A DNA stretch of 64,000 nt from [Clostridium] aerotolerans DSM 5434 (GTDB lineage Bacteria; Bacillota; Clostridia; Lachnospirales; Lachnospiraceae). Positions 1 to 7,230 of this stretch are shown in pieces. The number at the start of each line of letters is the position of its first letter. Positions within the stretch are counted from its first letter, which is position 1. A program made the translations under genes and the position numbers. The DNA lies in assembly GCF_000687555.1 (NCBI RefSeq), contig NZ_JHWJ01000002.1, forward strand, positions 62,001 through 126,000, read 5' to 3'. The notes beneath the pieces are model-generated. The model saw only the letters and a program-made list of their open reading frames with translations. It did not search any database and was not told the DNA's origin.

Positions 1-462
1 ATTCTCCTGAACCGCCTTGTCTAAAGCATCGTAATCAAAAGGATCCACGAATGTGGTCTCAATGCCATATTCCGGCAGAGTGTGTGCCAGCAGATTATAG
101 GTACCGCCGTAAATATTGTTTGCAGCAACAACATGATCTCCATTTTTTGCAATATTCTCAACAGAATAAGCTACGGCTGCTGCTCCAGAGGCAACAGCAA
201 GAGCTGCGAGTCCGCCCTCCAGTGCTGCAATTCTCCGTTCAAATACATCCTGGGTAGGATTTGTAAGTCTTCCGTAAATATTGCCTGCATCCGTCAGATT
301 AAACCTTGCTGCGGCATGCTCGCTGTTATGAAATACATAAGAGGATGTCTGGTAAATAGGGACTGCTCTGGCATCGGTAACAGAATCTGCCTGTTCCTGA
401 CCAACGTGTAACTGTAATGTTTCAAACTTAAATTCTCTCTCTGCTCTATTCTTCTTTGCCAT
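1..462 (-). CDS. metY: O-acetylhomoserine sulfhydrylase, N-terminal part (runs off left edge)
   Basis: Only the first 154 codons lie in the window; the gene continues past base 1. The translation starts MAKKNRAEREFKFETLQL and contains VPIYQTSSYVF, GNIYGRLTNPTQDVFE and GGLAALAVASG. These are typical of the PLP-dependent Cys/Met-metabolism family, specifically the MetY type, which makes homocysteine from O-acetylhomoserine and sulfide in the cytoplasm. The PLP-lysine region is outside the window. The ATG at 462 is preceded by an AGGAGG ribosome-binding site at about 470-476, which fixes the start. The other members of the fold (cystathionine gamma-synthase, methionine gamma-lyase) are less likely because the N-terminus matches MetY, but they cannot be excluded from a partial protein. 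No SAM riboswitch was seen upstream. Confidence 0.85.
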   Translation of the reverse strand, partial: MAKKNRAEREFKFETLQLHVGQEQADSVTDARAVPIYQTSSYVFHNSEHAAARFNLTDAGNIYGRLTNPTQDVFERRIAALEGGLAALAVASGAAAVAYSVENIAKNGDHVVAANNIYGGTYNLLAHTLPEYGIETTFVDPFDYDALDKAVQEN

Positions 463-518
463 GGGAAATTCCTCCTGTTTACATCTTCTCTGGTTTGTTT
501 GATTTCTATCTTGATCAT

Positions 519-548
519 ATTATACCGTGTTTGAACCGTTAGTGTTAA
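519..548 (-). promoter_or_regulatory. Probable sigma-A promoter of metY
   Basis: On the minus strand there is a TTAACA box (543-548), an 18-base spacer and an exact TATAAT (519-524). It lies about 55 bases upstream of the metY start. The -10 is perfect and the -35 matches 5 of 6 bases. No terminator or riboswitch fold is evident between it and the gene. Confidence 0.6.
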
Positions 549-740
549 TATGTATAATTACTATCTGGTTATAGGCAAAATCTATAACAAACACCCAGAG
601 CTGGCTCCTTGACCATTTACTGTTTCTTTATTATACAACACTCTTAAACAGCTTACACTATTTTTTTCTTCCTTGCTTATCCATCATATATCAGACTTAC
701 TTGAATATACATATACAAAAATGCAAAAGGATAACAGCCC

Positions 741-1553
741 ATGAACGAACATTACCCATTTGTGAATCCTCCGCTTCCGTACGCCTATGACGCTCTGGAG
801 CCTTATATTGACACACAAACCATGTATCTTCATCATGACAGGCATTTACAGAGGTATGTGGTTGAGCTCAATACAATTTTAAGAGATTATCCGGAACTGC
901 AGAACTTATCCCTTCCGGAGCTGATTTCAAACCCGGAAAACCTTCCTGAAGAAATACGCCAAGGCATTATCAATTATGGAGGAGGCGTTTATAATCATAT
1001 TCTTTATTTTAACGGCATGACCAATTCCCAGAACCGTGCCCAGGCCGAAACTCTCTATCCAGCCATTGTTCAGGATTTTGGTAGTCTGGAAGAGTTCTTT
1101 AACGAATATAAACGAAAAGCCTTATCTGTATTTGGATCAGGATTTGCCTGGCTCGTAGTCGCTCCCAATGGAAGCCTTGAATTAGTCACCACCCGGAATC
1201 AGGATACTCCACTGGCCGATGGATATTGCGTGGTAACGGGCATGGATGTGTGGGAGCATGCATATTATCTGAAACGATTTAACGACCGTGCGGCATACAT
1301 CGAAGACTGGTTCCATGTAGTCAACTGGGAAATGGCAGACGAGCTTTATAAACAGTGTATGAATAACCTGGAAAATCAGCGGGCGAATGCTCCCCAACCG
1401 CCAGCTAATACGTTAGGTGCACCTACTGCTGAAGAAGAGCCTGTGCCAGCTCCTGAGACTTATACAGGACCAGGTTCCGGACTGGAAGATCTTCCGGCTG
1501 CAGGGCCAGAGACACCTGCTACTCCAGAAGAGGAAGTTGTTCCTACGGTTTGA
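741..1553 (+). CDS. sod: Fe/Mn superoxide dismutase with acidic proline-rich C-terminal tail
   Basis: This 270-residue protein belongs to the iron/manganese superoxide dismutase family, which converts superoxide to peroxide and oxygen. All four metal ligands are present by alignment to E. coli SodB: His31 (YLHHDRH), His86 (YNHILYF), Asp169 and His173 (DVWEHAYY). The family core ends near residue 215. About 55 extra residues follow, rich in Pro, Glu, Ala and Thr (for example PAAGPETPATPEEE). They look disordered and are not part of the usual fold of about 200 residues. There is no signal peptide, so the enzyme is probably cytoplasmic, and the tail may tether it to a partner. An AAAGG-type SD lies about 10 bases before the ATG. 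The gene is monocistronic, with a hairpin terminator 100 bases downstream. Confidence 0.88.
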   Translation: MNEHYPFVNPPLPYAYDALEPYIDTQTMYLHHDRHLQRYVVELNTILRDYPELQNLSLPELISNPENLPEEIRQGIINYGGGVYNHILYFNGMTNSQNRAQAETLYPAIVQDFGSLEEFFNEYKRKALSVFGSGFAWLVVAPNGSLELVTTRNQDTPLADGYCVVTGMDVWEHAYYLKRFNDRAAYIEDWFHVVNWEMADELYKQCMNNLENQRANAPQPPANTLGAPTAEEEPVPAPETYTGPGSGLEDLPAAGPETPATPEEEVVPTV

Positions 1554-1652
1554 TACATAGCTTACATAGCGGTTTATGGGATTTACTTAATAAATCTAGT
1601 TGATTGTAAACGTTCGTTCAGCATGTTTCTTTTGTATATTCGTAAGAAATAC

Positions 1653-1681
1653 GGAGCCGATATTACGGTTCCTTTTCTTTT
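1653..1681 (+). terminator. Rho-independent terminator downstream of sod
   Basis: A seven-base stem GGAGCCG (1653-1659) pairs with CGGTTCC (1666-1672, one G-U pair) across a six-base loop. The run TTTTCTTTT follows immediately on the plus strand. Confidence 0.65.
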
Positions 1682-1805
1682 GGTTTTTAAGCTATATTTT
1701 TCTGGTAATAAGTCCATGATATAGATGGAGATGTACTGTTTGAAAGGTATTACTTATTTTATACTTTTGTGGTAATATGAAATAAAAATAATGGAAGGAG
1801 AAACT

Positions 1806-1988
1806 ATGGACAAGTTTTTGAAAAGTGAATGGAGCTATCTTGAAAAGAAGCTGATTGTATCAACCTTTTTCTTATCAGGAGTCGTAATTGGTTTTTTATT
1901 TGCTCCCATTAAAAAAGGGATTTATTGCGGGAACAATAACGGGGCTACTATCCATACAAAAAAGGGGGGTAAGAAGGAGCATAAATGA
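1806..1988 (+). CDS. Small single-helix membrane protein, unknown function
   Basis: This 60-residue protein starts MDKFLKSEWSYLEKK and has one strongly hydrophobic helix at about residues 15-35 (LIVSTFFLSGVVIGFLFAP). It ends in a Lys-rich hydrophilic tail with CGNNNG. An in-frame ATG 15 bases upstream lies too close to any SD. The strong GGAAGGAG SD at 1793-1800 points to the ATG at 1806. The layout of short acidic/basic N-terminus, one helix and basic tail suggests a small membrane-anchored protein. I do not recognise a family, and neighbouring genes give no functional hint. Confidence 0.6.
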   Translation: MDKFLKSEWSYLEKKLIVSTFFLSGVVIGFLFAPIKKGIYCGNNNGATIHTKKGGKKEHK

Positions 1989-2109
1989 TTTGATTTATTG
2001 GAAGCCTTTTCTATTTTGGAACTTATAATATAGACTTGCAGTTGTACAATGATCTGTTTTTTTCCAGGTTCATTAAAATTGTGAACACAGCCATTCAAGC
2101 GTCTATATT

Positions 2110-2503
2110 TTAAAAACTCTGTAATGGTTGACTGATTTTCAGAGATAATAAAACTGGAATTTGAAAACCACACTCATTCCGGTTGTAATCGAGAAAATCA
2201 ATAAAAATATGGACTGGCTTTCTAGGAGCCAGAGGCGTTCCCGTAGCTGCGTTATTGAGTAGCCTTTCATAAAGGAAATAACAGTTCCCACGGTTTATGA
2301 TACCAATAATGCTCACGGGAATGCCGAATATTTCAAAATTCCTTAAAAAAGTCTATTATTTCTCATGTGGTATTCAACTCCAGTGAATATAACCCTTTGC
2401 TTCAAAAACATTACATTCATGTACTAAATTGATCCGTAGCCTCCTCGGAAGTAAAGTCACCTACGATATAATAGTAATCAAAAACCTTATTCCATTTATT
2501 CAT
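2110..2503 (-). pseudogene. Decayed protein gene with a frameshift and several stops
   Basis: The minus strand has an ATG at 2503, with an AGGTGA box upstream, and reads MNKWNKVFDYYYIVGDFTSE before stopping at 2417. A second frame then resumes (VHECNVFEAKGYIHW), is interrupted by three stops around 2350-2380, and stays open to 2110. That last part includes EIFGIPVSIIGIINRGN and KPVHIFIDFLDYNRNECG. The protein-like composition across both frames argues for a degraded gene of about 130 codons with one frameshift and three nonsense changes. The family is not recognised. Spurious coding potential remains possible. Confidence 0.5.
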
Positions 2504-2665
2504 GGCTTTATTTTTCACCTATACTAATATAATTTTCCCACCCGTTTCTAAAAAAAGTCCATGTATCCGCCTTTATAAAAAATAAATATTGAAATCAATT
2601 TTATTAAATATTGTTTTTATGTAAGCGGGAGTTAAAGTTTTAAAATTCAACTCCCAACCAACATT

Positions 2666-2992
2666 TTAAATTACATAATTTGTAATCCAATCAAATGGTA
2701 TACATACATAGCAATAAGAATTATACGTTACAAAACAGCCCCATACAAATCCATTTCTATCAATTCTGTCAACATACAGCCAATAGTCTCCATAAATTGT
2801 CCAAAAATATGTCCAATAATGTCTATATCTTAATAAATCATCATATGTTGGTGTCTGTGGAACAATAGGAGGGGATGGTTTTCCATTCTGCGGAAAGCCA
2901 ACATTATTACATGGGTTACGATGATCACCATGCTGTCCATCTCTATTACCACGTTGAAAATATATTTCATTTTCATTTTCGTTGCCTATCAT
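2666..2992 (-). CDS. Aromatic-rich hypothetical protein
   Basis: This 108-residue protein has a polar, Asn/Asp/Gly-rich first half and a second half dense in Tyr and Trp (for example RYRHYWTYFWTIYGDYWLY). No signal peptide or clear membrane helix is visible. The ATG at 2992 has an AGGAG box eight bases upstream and a TATAAT hexamer about 20 bases before that, so expression is plausible. The flanking DNA is very AT-rich (3000-3140). The family is not recognised. The aromatic half resembles small beta-rich domains, but that is only an impression. Confidence 0.6.
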   Translation of the reverse strand: MIGNENENEIYFQRGNRDGQHGDHRNPCNNVGFPQNGKPSPPIVPQTPTYDDLLRYRHYWTYFWTIYGDYWLYVDRIDRNGFVWGCFVTYNSYCYVCIPFDWITNYVI

Positions 2993-3153
2993 TTTTAACT
3001 CCTAGTTAATTATAATACAATGTAATATATTCAAATTTTTTTTATATGTTATATATTTTAATAAATTTTTTTATATATTAATTTAGTCCAAAAATATATT
3101 CAAAACAAAAATTACCCAAATAAATTAATAACAATGACCTTTCTATATTCTCT

Positions 3154-3201
3154 ATAAAGTCTAAAAAAATCATACCTCCAGATCTGCTAAAAATAACTTG
3201 T
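3154..3201. repeat. Imperfect direct repeat, copy 1
   Basis: This stretch matches 3792-3841 at most positions; both copies read CTAAAAA, ATCATA, CTGCTAAAA and TAACTTGT in the same order. On the minus strand each copy encodes the end of a reading frame (HKLFLADLEV-stop here, DKLVLAELGI-stop there) plus the next 25 bases. The pair therefore looks like a duplicated gene end. Confidence 0.55.
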
Positions 3202-3313
3202 GGTCTCCTACTGTGGCAACCTCTACCTTACCAGGTGATGGTAACAGAAATAACATAATGGCCAAAGGCATCATATACCATATTAACTGCTTCGCATAAT
3301 CCGACGTGTACAT
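3170..3313 (-). CDS. Possible 47-residue membrane peptide or remnant of a larger gene
   Basis: An open frame on the minus strand starts at ATG 3313 and ends at TGA 3170. It reads MYTSDYAKQLIWYMMPLAI, then a hydrophobic stretch, then PSPGKVEVATVGDHKLFLAD. One membrane helix is predicted by eye at residues 9-25. There is no good SD before the ATG, and the last ten codons are duplicated 640 bases away. It could therefore be the surviving C-terminus of a longer, decayed gene. The family is not recognised. Confidence 0.3.
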   Translation of the reverse strand: MYTSDYAKQLIWYMMPLAIMLFLLPSPGKVEVATVGDHKLFLADLEV

Positions 3314-3402
3314 TCTTATCTATTTACAATATAAAATGAATGTTTTTCATTTAGCACTCGTGTAACATCTTATAGCATTTATAGAATATACTTTATGATC
3401 AC

Positions 3403-3431
3403 TTGCTATCATTTGGTTTATTTCGTATAAT
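3403..3431 (+). promoter_or_regulatory. Probable promoter of the 3472 gene
   Basis: TTGCTA (3403-3408), a 17-base spacer and an exact TATAAT (3426-3431) lie 40 bases upstream of the start codon. Confidence 0.5.
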
Positions 3432-3471
3432 ATATGAAATATTATATTACTGAAATAAGGGGGAACGAGAT

Positions 3472-3720
3472 TTGTCAACATATTTTATCATGGGTGCACT
3501 TTATTTAGGAATAGGTCTATATCTTAAATCTGTTGAAAAAAGAAGGCATGTTCGCAGAAAAAACATCTCTGGTGAAGAGGAATTCAAATCCCATAGGGAT
3601 TCTAAAATACAAGGCGCAATTGATTGTATAATTGGTATTGCTAGCATTTTCTTTGTTATAGGTGGTGTCACTTCTTTAATGTGTTGGTTTATGATGGTAT
3701 TTCATATATTCTACAATTAA
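3472..3720 (+). CDS. Small two-helix membrane protein, TTG start
   Basis: This 82-residue protein has an N-terminal hydrophobic segment (YFIMGALYLGIGLYL), a basic loop with RRHVRRK, and a second helix (IIGIASIFFVIGGVTSLMCW). The TTG at 3472 lies eight bases after an AAGGGGG SD. The first ATG, at 3490, would cut into the first helix, so the TTG start is preferred. The gene has its own promoter-like sequence. It sits alone between two copies of a degenerate repeat. No family was recognised. Confidence 0.6.
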   Translation: MSTYFIMGALYLGIGLYLKSVEKRRHVRRKNISGEEEFKSHRDSKIQGAIDCIIGIASIFFVIGGVTSLMCWFMMVFHIFYN

Positions 3721-3791
3721 ATAGATTTTTTCTCTCCAATACACGATACTGCCTTCTAATCTGTTACATATAAAATACACACCAGATACTC

Positions 3792-3841
3792 AATAAAATC
3801 TAAAAATAATCATATCCCCAGTTCTGCTAAAACTAACTTGT
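3792..3841. repeat. Imperfect direct repeat, copy 2
   Basis: This is the second copy of the repeat at 3154-3201. On the minus strand it encodes the end of a short open frame (IYCSPIDKLVLAELGI-stop) with a stop only a few codons upstream. It looks like a gene-end fragment rather than a working gene. Confidence 0.5.
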
Positions 3842-3936
3842 CAATGGGTGAACAATAAATACCCCCCTAGGGATTTGGTTACAAGTTTTTTTAGTTGGGT
3901 ACATAGGGCCTTAGCTCAAACTATTTAATACCTTAA

Positions 3937-3970
3937 CAAAAGGTAGCATCCCCATGAATGCTACCTTTTG
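3937..3970 (-). terminator. Terminator hairpin after the 3994 gene (possibly bidirectional)
   Basis: A perfect 13-base stem, CAAAAGGTAGCAT (3937-3949) and ATGCTACCTTTTG (3958-3970), encloses an eight-base loop. It sits just past the stop of the minus-strand gene at 3994. The A/T ends of the stem provide the U-tract. Confidence 0.65.
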
Positions 3971-3993
3971 TCAAAGTATTAATTATTACACAA

Positions 3994-4470
3994 TTAATCT
4001 GAACCTTTTTTCTTGGTACTAAATTGAGCAGCCAGCATTAAACACCCAAAATCTGCTGCTAATAATATAAAGTATATAGTTCCAAGAGATGTTGAAGTTT
4101 TTGCACTGGCTAAGTCATAATAGATTTCATCATTATAAAGCAATGCATTAAACTTGTGTCCCTTTAGTCTTACAAATTTGTCGTAACCTACCGCACCCTT
4201 TACTTCATACTCCTTATTTTGATAGGCAGCGGTGACCTTTATGAATTCTTTCGCTTTTTTTCTAGAAATCTTTTTTGCAACGATATTTTTACTTACATCT
4301 AAAATTTCTACTTCTACCTTCTCGCAGTCCTCTTCCCTTACTCCGTTATTTACTTTCAGGTTTAACACTACACAAGCTACAGTTATTATTACAAATAATA
4401 CCAAAAAAATATTTCTTAATTTCTTTCTCTTTGCATTGTTCAATGACTCGATCCCCTGTTCGTATTCCAA
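3994..4470 (-). CDS. Two-helix membrane protein with an extracytoplasmic domain
   Basis: This 158-residue protein has a helix at about 20-40 (IFLVLFVIITVACVVLNL) and an extracytoplasmic middle of about 85 residues (ISRKKAKEFIKVTAAY, EYEVKGAVGYDKF). A second helix lies at about 130-150, followed by a basic tail. This topology resembles DUF3592-type proteins, but the assignment is tentative. The start is a TTG after an AGGTGAT box; no ATG gives the same N-terminus. It lies 51 bases downstream of another membrane gene on the same strand, so the two may be one transcript ending at the hairpin at 3937-3970. Confidence 0.6.
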   Translation of the reverse strand: MEYEQGIESLNNAKRKKLRNIFLVLFVIITVACVVLNLKVNNGVREEDCEKVEVEILDVSKNIVAKKISRKKAKEFIKVTAAYQNKEYEVKGAVGYDKFVRLKGHKFNALLYNDEIYYDLASAKTSTSLGTIYFILLAADFGCLMLAAQFSTKKKGSD

Positions 4471-4521
4471 ACTATCACCTGGCAGTTAAATAGATTAGAT
4501 AGTACGCATACAACCATCAAT

Positions 4522-4848
4522 TTATTGCATCTCTTTCCAGTATTTTGATAAAAAACAAAATGTAATGATAGGATTTACCAGCCCCACCATTGATGATATA
4601 ATTCCCACATTATGTATTGCCACATTTAGAACCATTATTATGATTGTACAAACAACAATGGCGTAAAAAGCAATCTTCGTTTTCTTAATTAACAGCAGTA
4701 CATAAGCGACACAACCAGCTGCACCAATAACAGCCAAATCAAAAAATCCTACTGTACAATTGACAATTGCAGCAAGTGCACTTAAAACGATGCAAATAAT
4801 GCTCCAAATCTTAATTCCTTTTCCAAATACTAATACTTCTTCATTCAT
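4522..4848 (-). CDS. Four-helix small membrane protein, unknown function
   Basis: This 108-residue, very hydrophobic protein starts MNEEVLVFGKGIKIW. It shows about four helices separated by short loops, including a KKTK turn after the second. A GAGGGA SD precedes the ATG at 4848. It is the first gene of a probable two-gene unit with the 3994 gene. No family was recognised; it resembles generic small integral membrane proteins common in Clostridia. Confidence 0.6.
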   Translation of the reverse strand: MNEEVLVFGKGIKIWSIICIVLSALAAIVNCTVGFFDLAVIGAAGCVAYVLLLIKKTKIAFYAIVVCTIIIMVLNVAIHNVGIISSMVGLVNPIITFCFLSKYWKEMQ

Positions 4849-5168
4849 CTCATTCCCTCGCTTTTCTGTTATATTGTTACATATAGATTATCGTCCTTAA
4901 TAGTTACATCTTAAATGTTTATAATGAAATATATTATATAATTGTAATTGCCTTACATTTTATACTGGAAAATGAAGACGCAAAAATGGCCACAGGGGTA
5001 CCTACCATTGGGATATTACCCAATTGCAACCTGGAATTATGCGTCACACCACCTACTCATTTATTAAGAAATATGTATACTCCTTTTTGACGCATTTTCT
5101 TCCAAAGATTATCAAAAGTAATCGTGATCGTGCCTTATATCTTAAATTCAATATCCAAAATATTCTAG
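4849..5168. other. Intergenic region without a convincing gene
   Basis: This AT-rich stretch lies between divergent genes. It contains a short arm pair TTGGG/CCCAA (around 5010) and a 31-codon frame near 4972 without an SD, which I do not count as a gene. Confidence 0.4.
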
Positions 5169-5197
5169 TTTACTTTTAGAACATATGTTCGTATAAT
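5169..5197 (+). promoter_or_regulatory. Promoter with embedded LexA-type operator
   Basis: TTTACT (5169-5174), a 17-base spacer and an exact TATAAT (5192-5197) lie 19 bases before the 5217 gene. The spacer holds GAACATATGTTC (5179-5190), a perfect 12-base palindrome followed by G. It fits the Gram-positive LexA (DinR) box pattern GAAC-N4-GTTC. Its position between -35 and -10 would block RNA polymerase when bound, so SOS control is inferred. Confidence 0.65.
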
Positions 5198-5216
5198 GTA
5201 TTTTGGAGGTGATCTT

Positions 5217-5390
5217 ATGGTCGGAAAATGTATCCTGGCACCAGATATAAACAAATGCTCCTTTTTTATTGTAGAAAAAGAGGGCTGTAATAACAAGAAT
5301 AAGGTATGCGGATTTTACAGAGATATTGTTCATGAAAAAGAAACGCCAAACGTTAAGGAACCCAAGTGGTTTGAAAAGTATTATAAGTAA
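5217..5390 (+). CDS. 57-residue four-cysteine protein, probably SOS-regulated
   Basis: The protein starts MVGKCILAPDINKCSFF and carries four cysteines (residues 5, 15, 24 and 31), then a charged tail ending PKWFEKYYK. There is no signal peptide. The cysteine spacing could bind a metal, but it matches no motif I know. An ATG 21 bases upstream overlaps the -10 box. The strong SD GGAGGTGA at 5205-5212 selects the ATG at 5217. The promoter contains a LexA-type box, which suggests induction on DNA damage. The product could be a small inhibitor or checkpoint peptide, but nothing in the sequence proves that. Confidence 0.6.
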   Translation: MVGKCILAPDINKCSFFIVEKEGCNNKNKVCGFYRDIVHEKETPNVKEPKWFEKYYK

Positions 5391-5735
5391 AGAGTGATTT
5401 TGAAGAGTGGCATAAAAGAAAATTAGTTAGCAGGTCGGGAGTTGAATATTGAAGGTGTAATTACTACTATTTCATAATAAATTAAAACTACTCTGTACTT
5501 CGCCTTGTAGAAAATTTGTATGCGACATGCACAGATTATTAAGATATATTGAATTACCGTTGAAAGTTATTACATAGATTGCTTTGAGTGTGTTGTCAAT
5601 TATATTCATTGGGCTATCTTTTCTGCCACTCTACGTTCCTGTATTACCATAATCAATTGAATATGGATAATATTTTTAAAGCAAGCATTGAGATTTAGAT
5701 ATACGCCTCTTTTTTAGTGTATACAGATAATCCCT
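5391..5735. other. Intergenic region, no gene seen
   Basis: About 345 AT-rich bases between two small plus-strand genes show no SD-supported frame and no clear terminator hairpin after the 5217 gene. Confidence 0.4.
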
Positions 5736-5764
5736 TTGACATCTAAAATCATGTGATTTATAAT
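5736..5764 (+). promoter_or_regulatory. Exact-consensus sigma-A promoter for the 5825 gene
   Basis: TTGACA (5736-5741), a 17-base spacer and TATAAT (5759-5764) match the consensus at all twelve positions with ideal spacing. The predicted 5' leader is about 55 bases. Confidence 0.8.
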
Positions 5765-5824
5765 GACATAATATCAAAGTAAAACAAGTATGTTACTGGA
5801 ATTATACAGGAAAGGAAAAACAAG

Positions 5825-6040
5825 ATGGGTAAATTTGAAAGTGCAACAGCAGTTGGATTAAGAAACAAAGAAACAGATAAATTAATTGCAGTATATCCTT
5901 TTAAAGCAGAAGGAAGCGATGAAGAAATTACGAAAAAAGTTTCAGATTGGTATTATATGCAGAATTGTTCCGCAGAGGAAGAACTTAGAAATGCATATGT
6001 AGATATTTTGACTGAAGCTGAAGCTAAATCTGCAAAATAA
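5825..6040 (+). CDS. 71-residue acidic soluble protein, unknown function
   Basis: The protein starts MGKFESATAVGLRNKETDK and looks like a compact alpha/beta fold: a hydrophobic strand (LIAVYPF), an acidic helix (DEEITKKVSDWYYM), and a C-terminal helix rich in Glu and Ala. It has no signal peptide or membrane helix. A GGAAAGG SD precedes the ATG, a perfect consensus promoter lies 60 bases upstream and a strong hairpin follows. This points to an independently and probably highly expressed single gene. No family was recognised. Confidence 0.7.
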   Translation: MGKFESATAVGLRNKETDKLIAVYPFKAEGSDEEITKKVSDWYYMQNCSAEEELRNAYVDILTEAEAKSAK

Positions 6041-6079
6041 AGAATTAAAATACAATTCCAAACATTTTACACAGAAAAA

Positions 6080-6106
6080 GGAGCCGCAAAAACGGCTCCT
6101 CTTCTT
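6080..6106. terminator. Terminator hairpin between convergent genes
   Basis: GGAGCCG (6080-6086) pairs with CGGCTCC (6093-6099) around a CAAAAA loop. T-rich sequence follows on the plus strand and an A-tract precedes it, so it could serve both the 5825 gene and the minus-strand 6171 gene. Confidence 0.7.
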
Positions 6107-6170
6107 ATGATTACTTATGCGTATTTTTTCGTCTATTTATTACAATCCCTAATAAAATCAAGCTTATTTC

Positions 6171-7181
6171 TTAAAACTTACCAGCAGTAGCACTCTCTTC
6201 AATGCCGACAGCTACAGCCACAGTAGCGCCAACCATAGGGTTATTACCCATACCGATAAGGCCCATCATCTCAACGTGAGCTGGTACGGAAGAGGAACCT
6301 GCGAACTGAGCGTCAGAGTGCATACGACCCATGGTATCAGTCATACCGTAGGAAGCTGGGCCTGCGCCCATGTTATCTGGGTGAAGGGTACGGCCTGTAC
6401 CGCCGCCGGAAGCTACGGAGAAGTACTGTTTGCCTTTCTCGTTGCATTCCTTTTTATAGGTACCTGCTACTGGATGCTGGAATCTGGTTGGGTTTGTGGA
6501 GTTACCAGTGATGGAAACATCTACGCCCTCTTTCCACATGATAGCAACGCCTTCGGTTACGTCGTTGGCACCGTAGCAGTTTACTTTTGCTCTTAAGCCT
6601 TCAGAATAAGATTTTCTGAAAAGCTCTTTTACTTCGCCTGTGTAGTAATCCATCTCTGTTTCTACATAAGTAAAGCCGTTGATTCTGGAAATGACCTGAG
6701 CAGCATCCTTTCCTAAACCATTTAAGATAACTCTTAATGGTTTCTGACGTACCTTGTTTGCCTTCTCAGCGATACCGATAGCACCTTCTGCTGCTGCGAA
6801 GGATTCATGTCCTGCAAGGAAGCAGAAGCAGTCTGTGCCTTCTTCTAACAGCATCTTTCCTAAGTTTCCGTGTCCGATACCAACGTTACGCTGATCGGCT
6901 ACAGATCCAGGAATACAGAAAGCCTGAAGGCCTTCACCAATGGCTGCAGCAGCGTCTGCTGCTTTTCTGCAATCTTTTTTGATAGCGATTGCTGCACCAA
7001 CTATGTATGCCCAGCACGCATTCTCAAAACAAATCGGCTGAATCTTCTTTACCTGCTCATATACATCAAGACCTGCATCTTTTGTAATCTTCTCAGCTTC
7101 TTCGATAGAAGCAATCCCATAGCTATTTAATACGGAATTGATTTTTTCAATTCTTCTTTCATATGATTCAAATAATGCCAT
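6171..7181 (-). CDS. GGGtGRT protein
   Basis: This 336-residue protein matches the conserved family named for its GGGTGRT motif, seen here in SVASGGGTGRTLHPDN near residue 260. Other conserved blocks are PICFENACWAY, NGLGKDAAQ, SITGNSTNPTRFQHP and SDAQFAGSSSVPAHVEMMG. The family has no established activity, but it is regularly encoded next to a NifU-like scaffold, as here (49 bases upstream on the same strand). A role in metal-cluster or redox metabolism is therefore plausible. A longer frame opens with TTG at 7208. The AAGGAGG SD at about 7190 instead sets the ATG at 7181. Confidence 0.88.
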   Translation of the reverse strand: MALFESYERRIEKINSVLNSYGIASIEEAEKITKDAGLDVYEQVKKIQPICFENACWAYIVGAAIAIKKDCRKAADAAAAIGEGLQAFCIPGSVADQRNVGIGHGNLGKMLLEEGTDCFCFLAGHESFAAAEGAIGIAEKANKVRQKPLRVILNGLGKDAAQVISRINGFTYVETEMDYYTGEVKELFRKSYSEGLRAKVNCYGANDVTEGVAIMWKEGVDVSITGNSTNPTRFQHPVAGTYKKECNEKGKQYFSVASGGGTGRTLHPDNMGAGPASYGMTDTMGRMHSDAQFAGSSSVPAHVEMMGLIGMGNNPMVGATVAVAVGIEESATAGKF

Positions 7182-7230
7182 TACCTTGTCCTCCTTATTA
7201 TTGGCCAATAACTATTTTCCGGTCAGCCGA

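Noticed and set aside
463-740. SAM riboswitch or T-box before metY
   Set aside because: No characteristic core sequences or terminator fold were visible in the leader.
4972-5067. 31-codon plus-strand frame
   Set aside because: It has no SD, sits in AT-rich intergenic DNA, and has no sign of conservation that I can assess.
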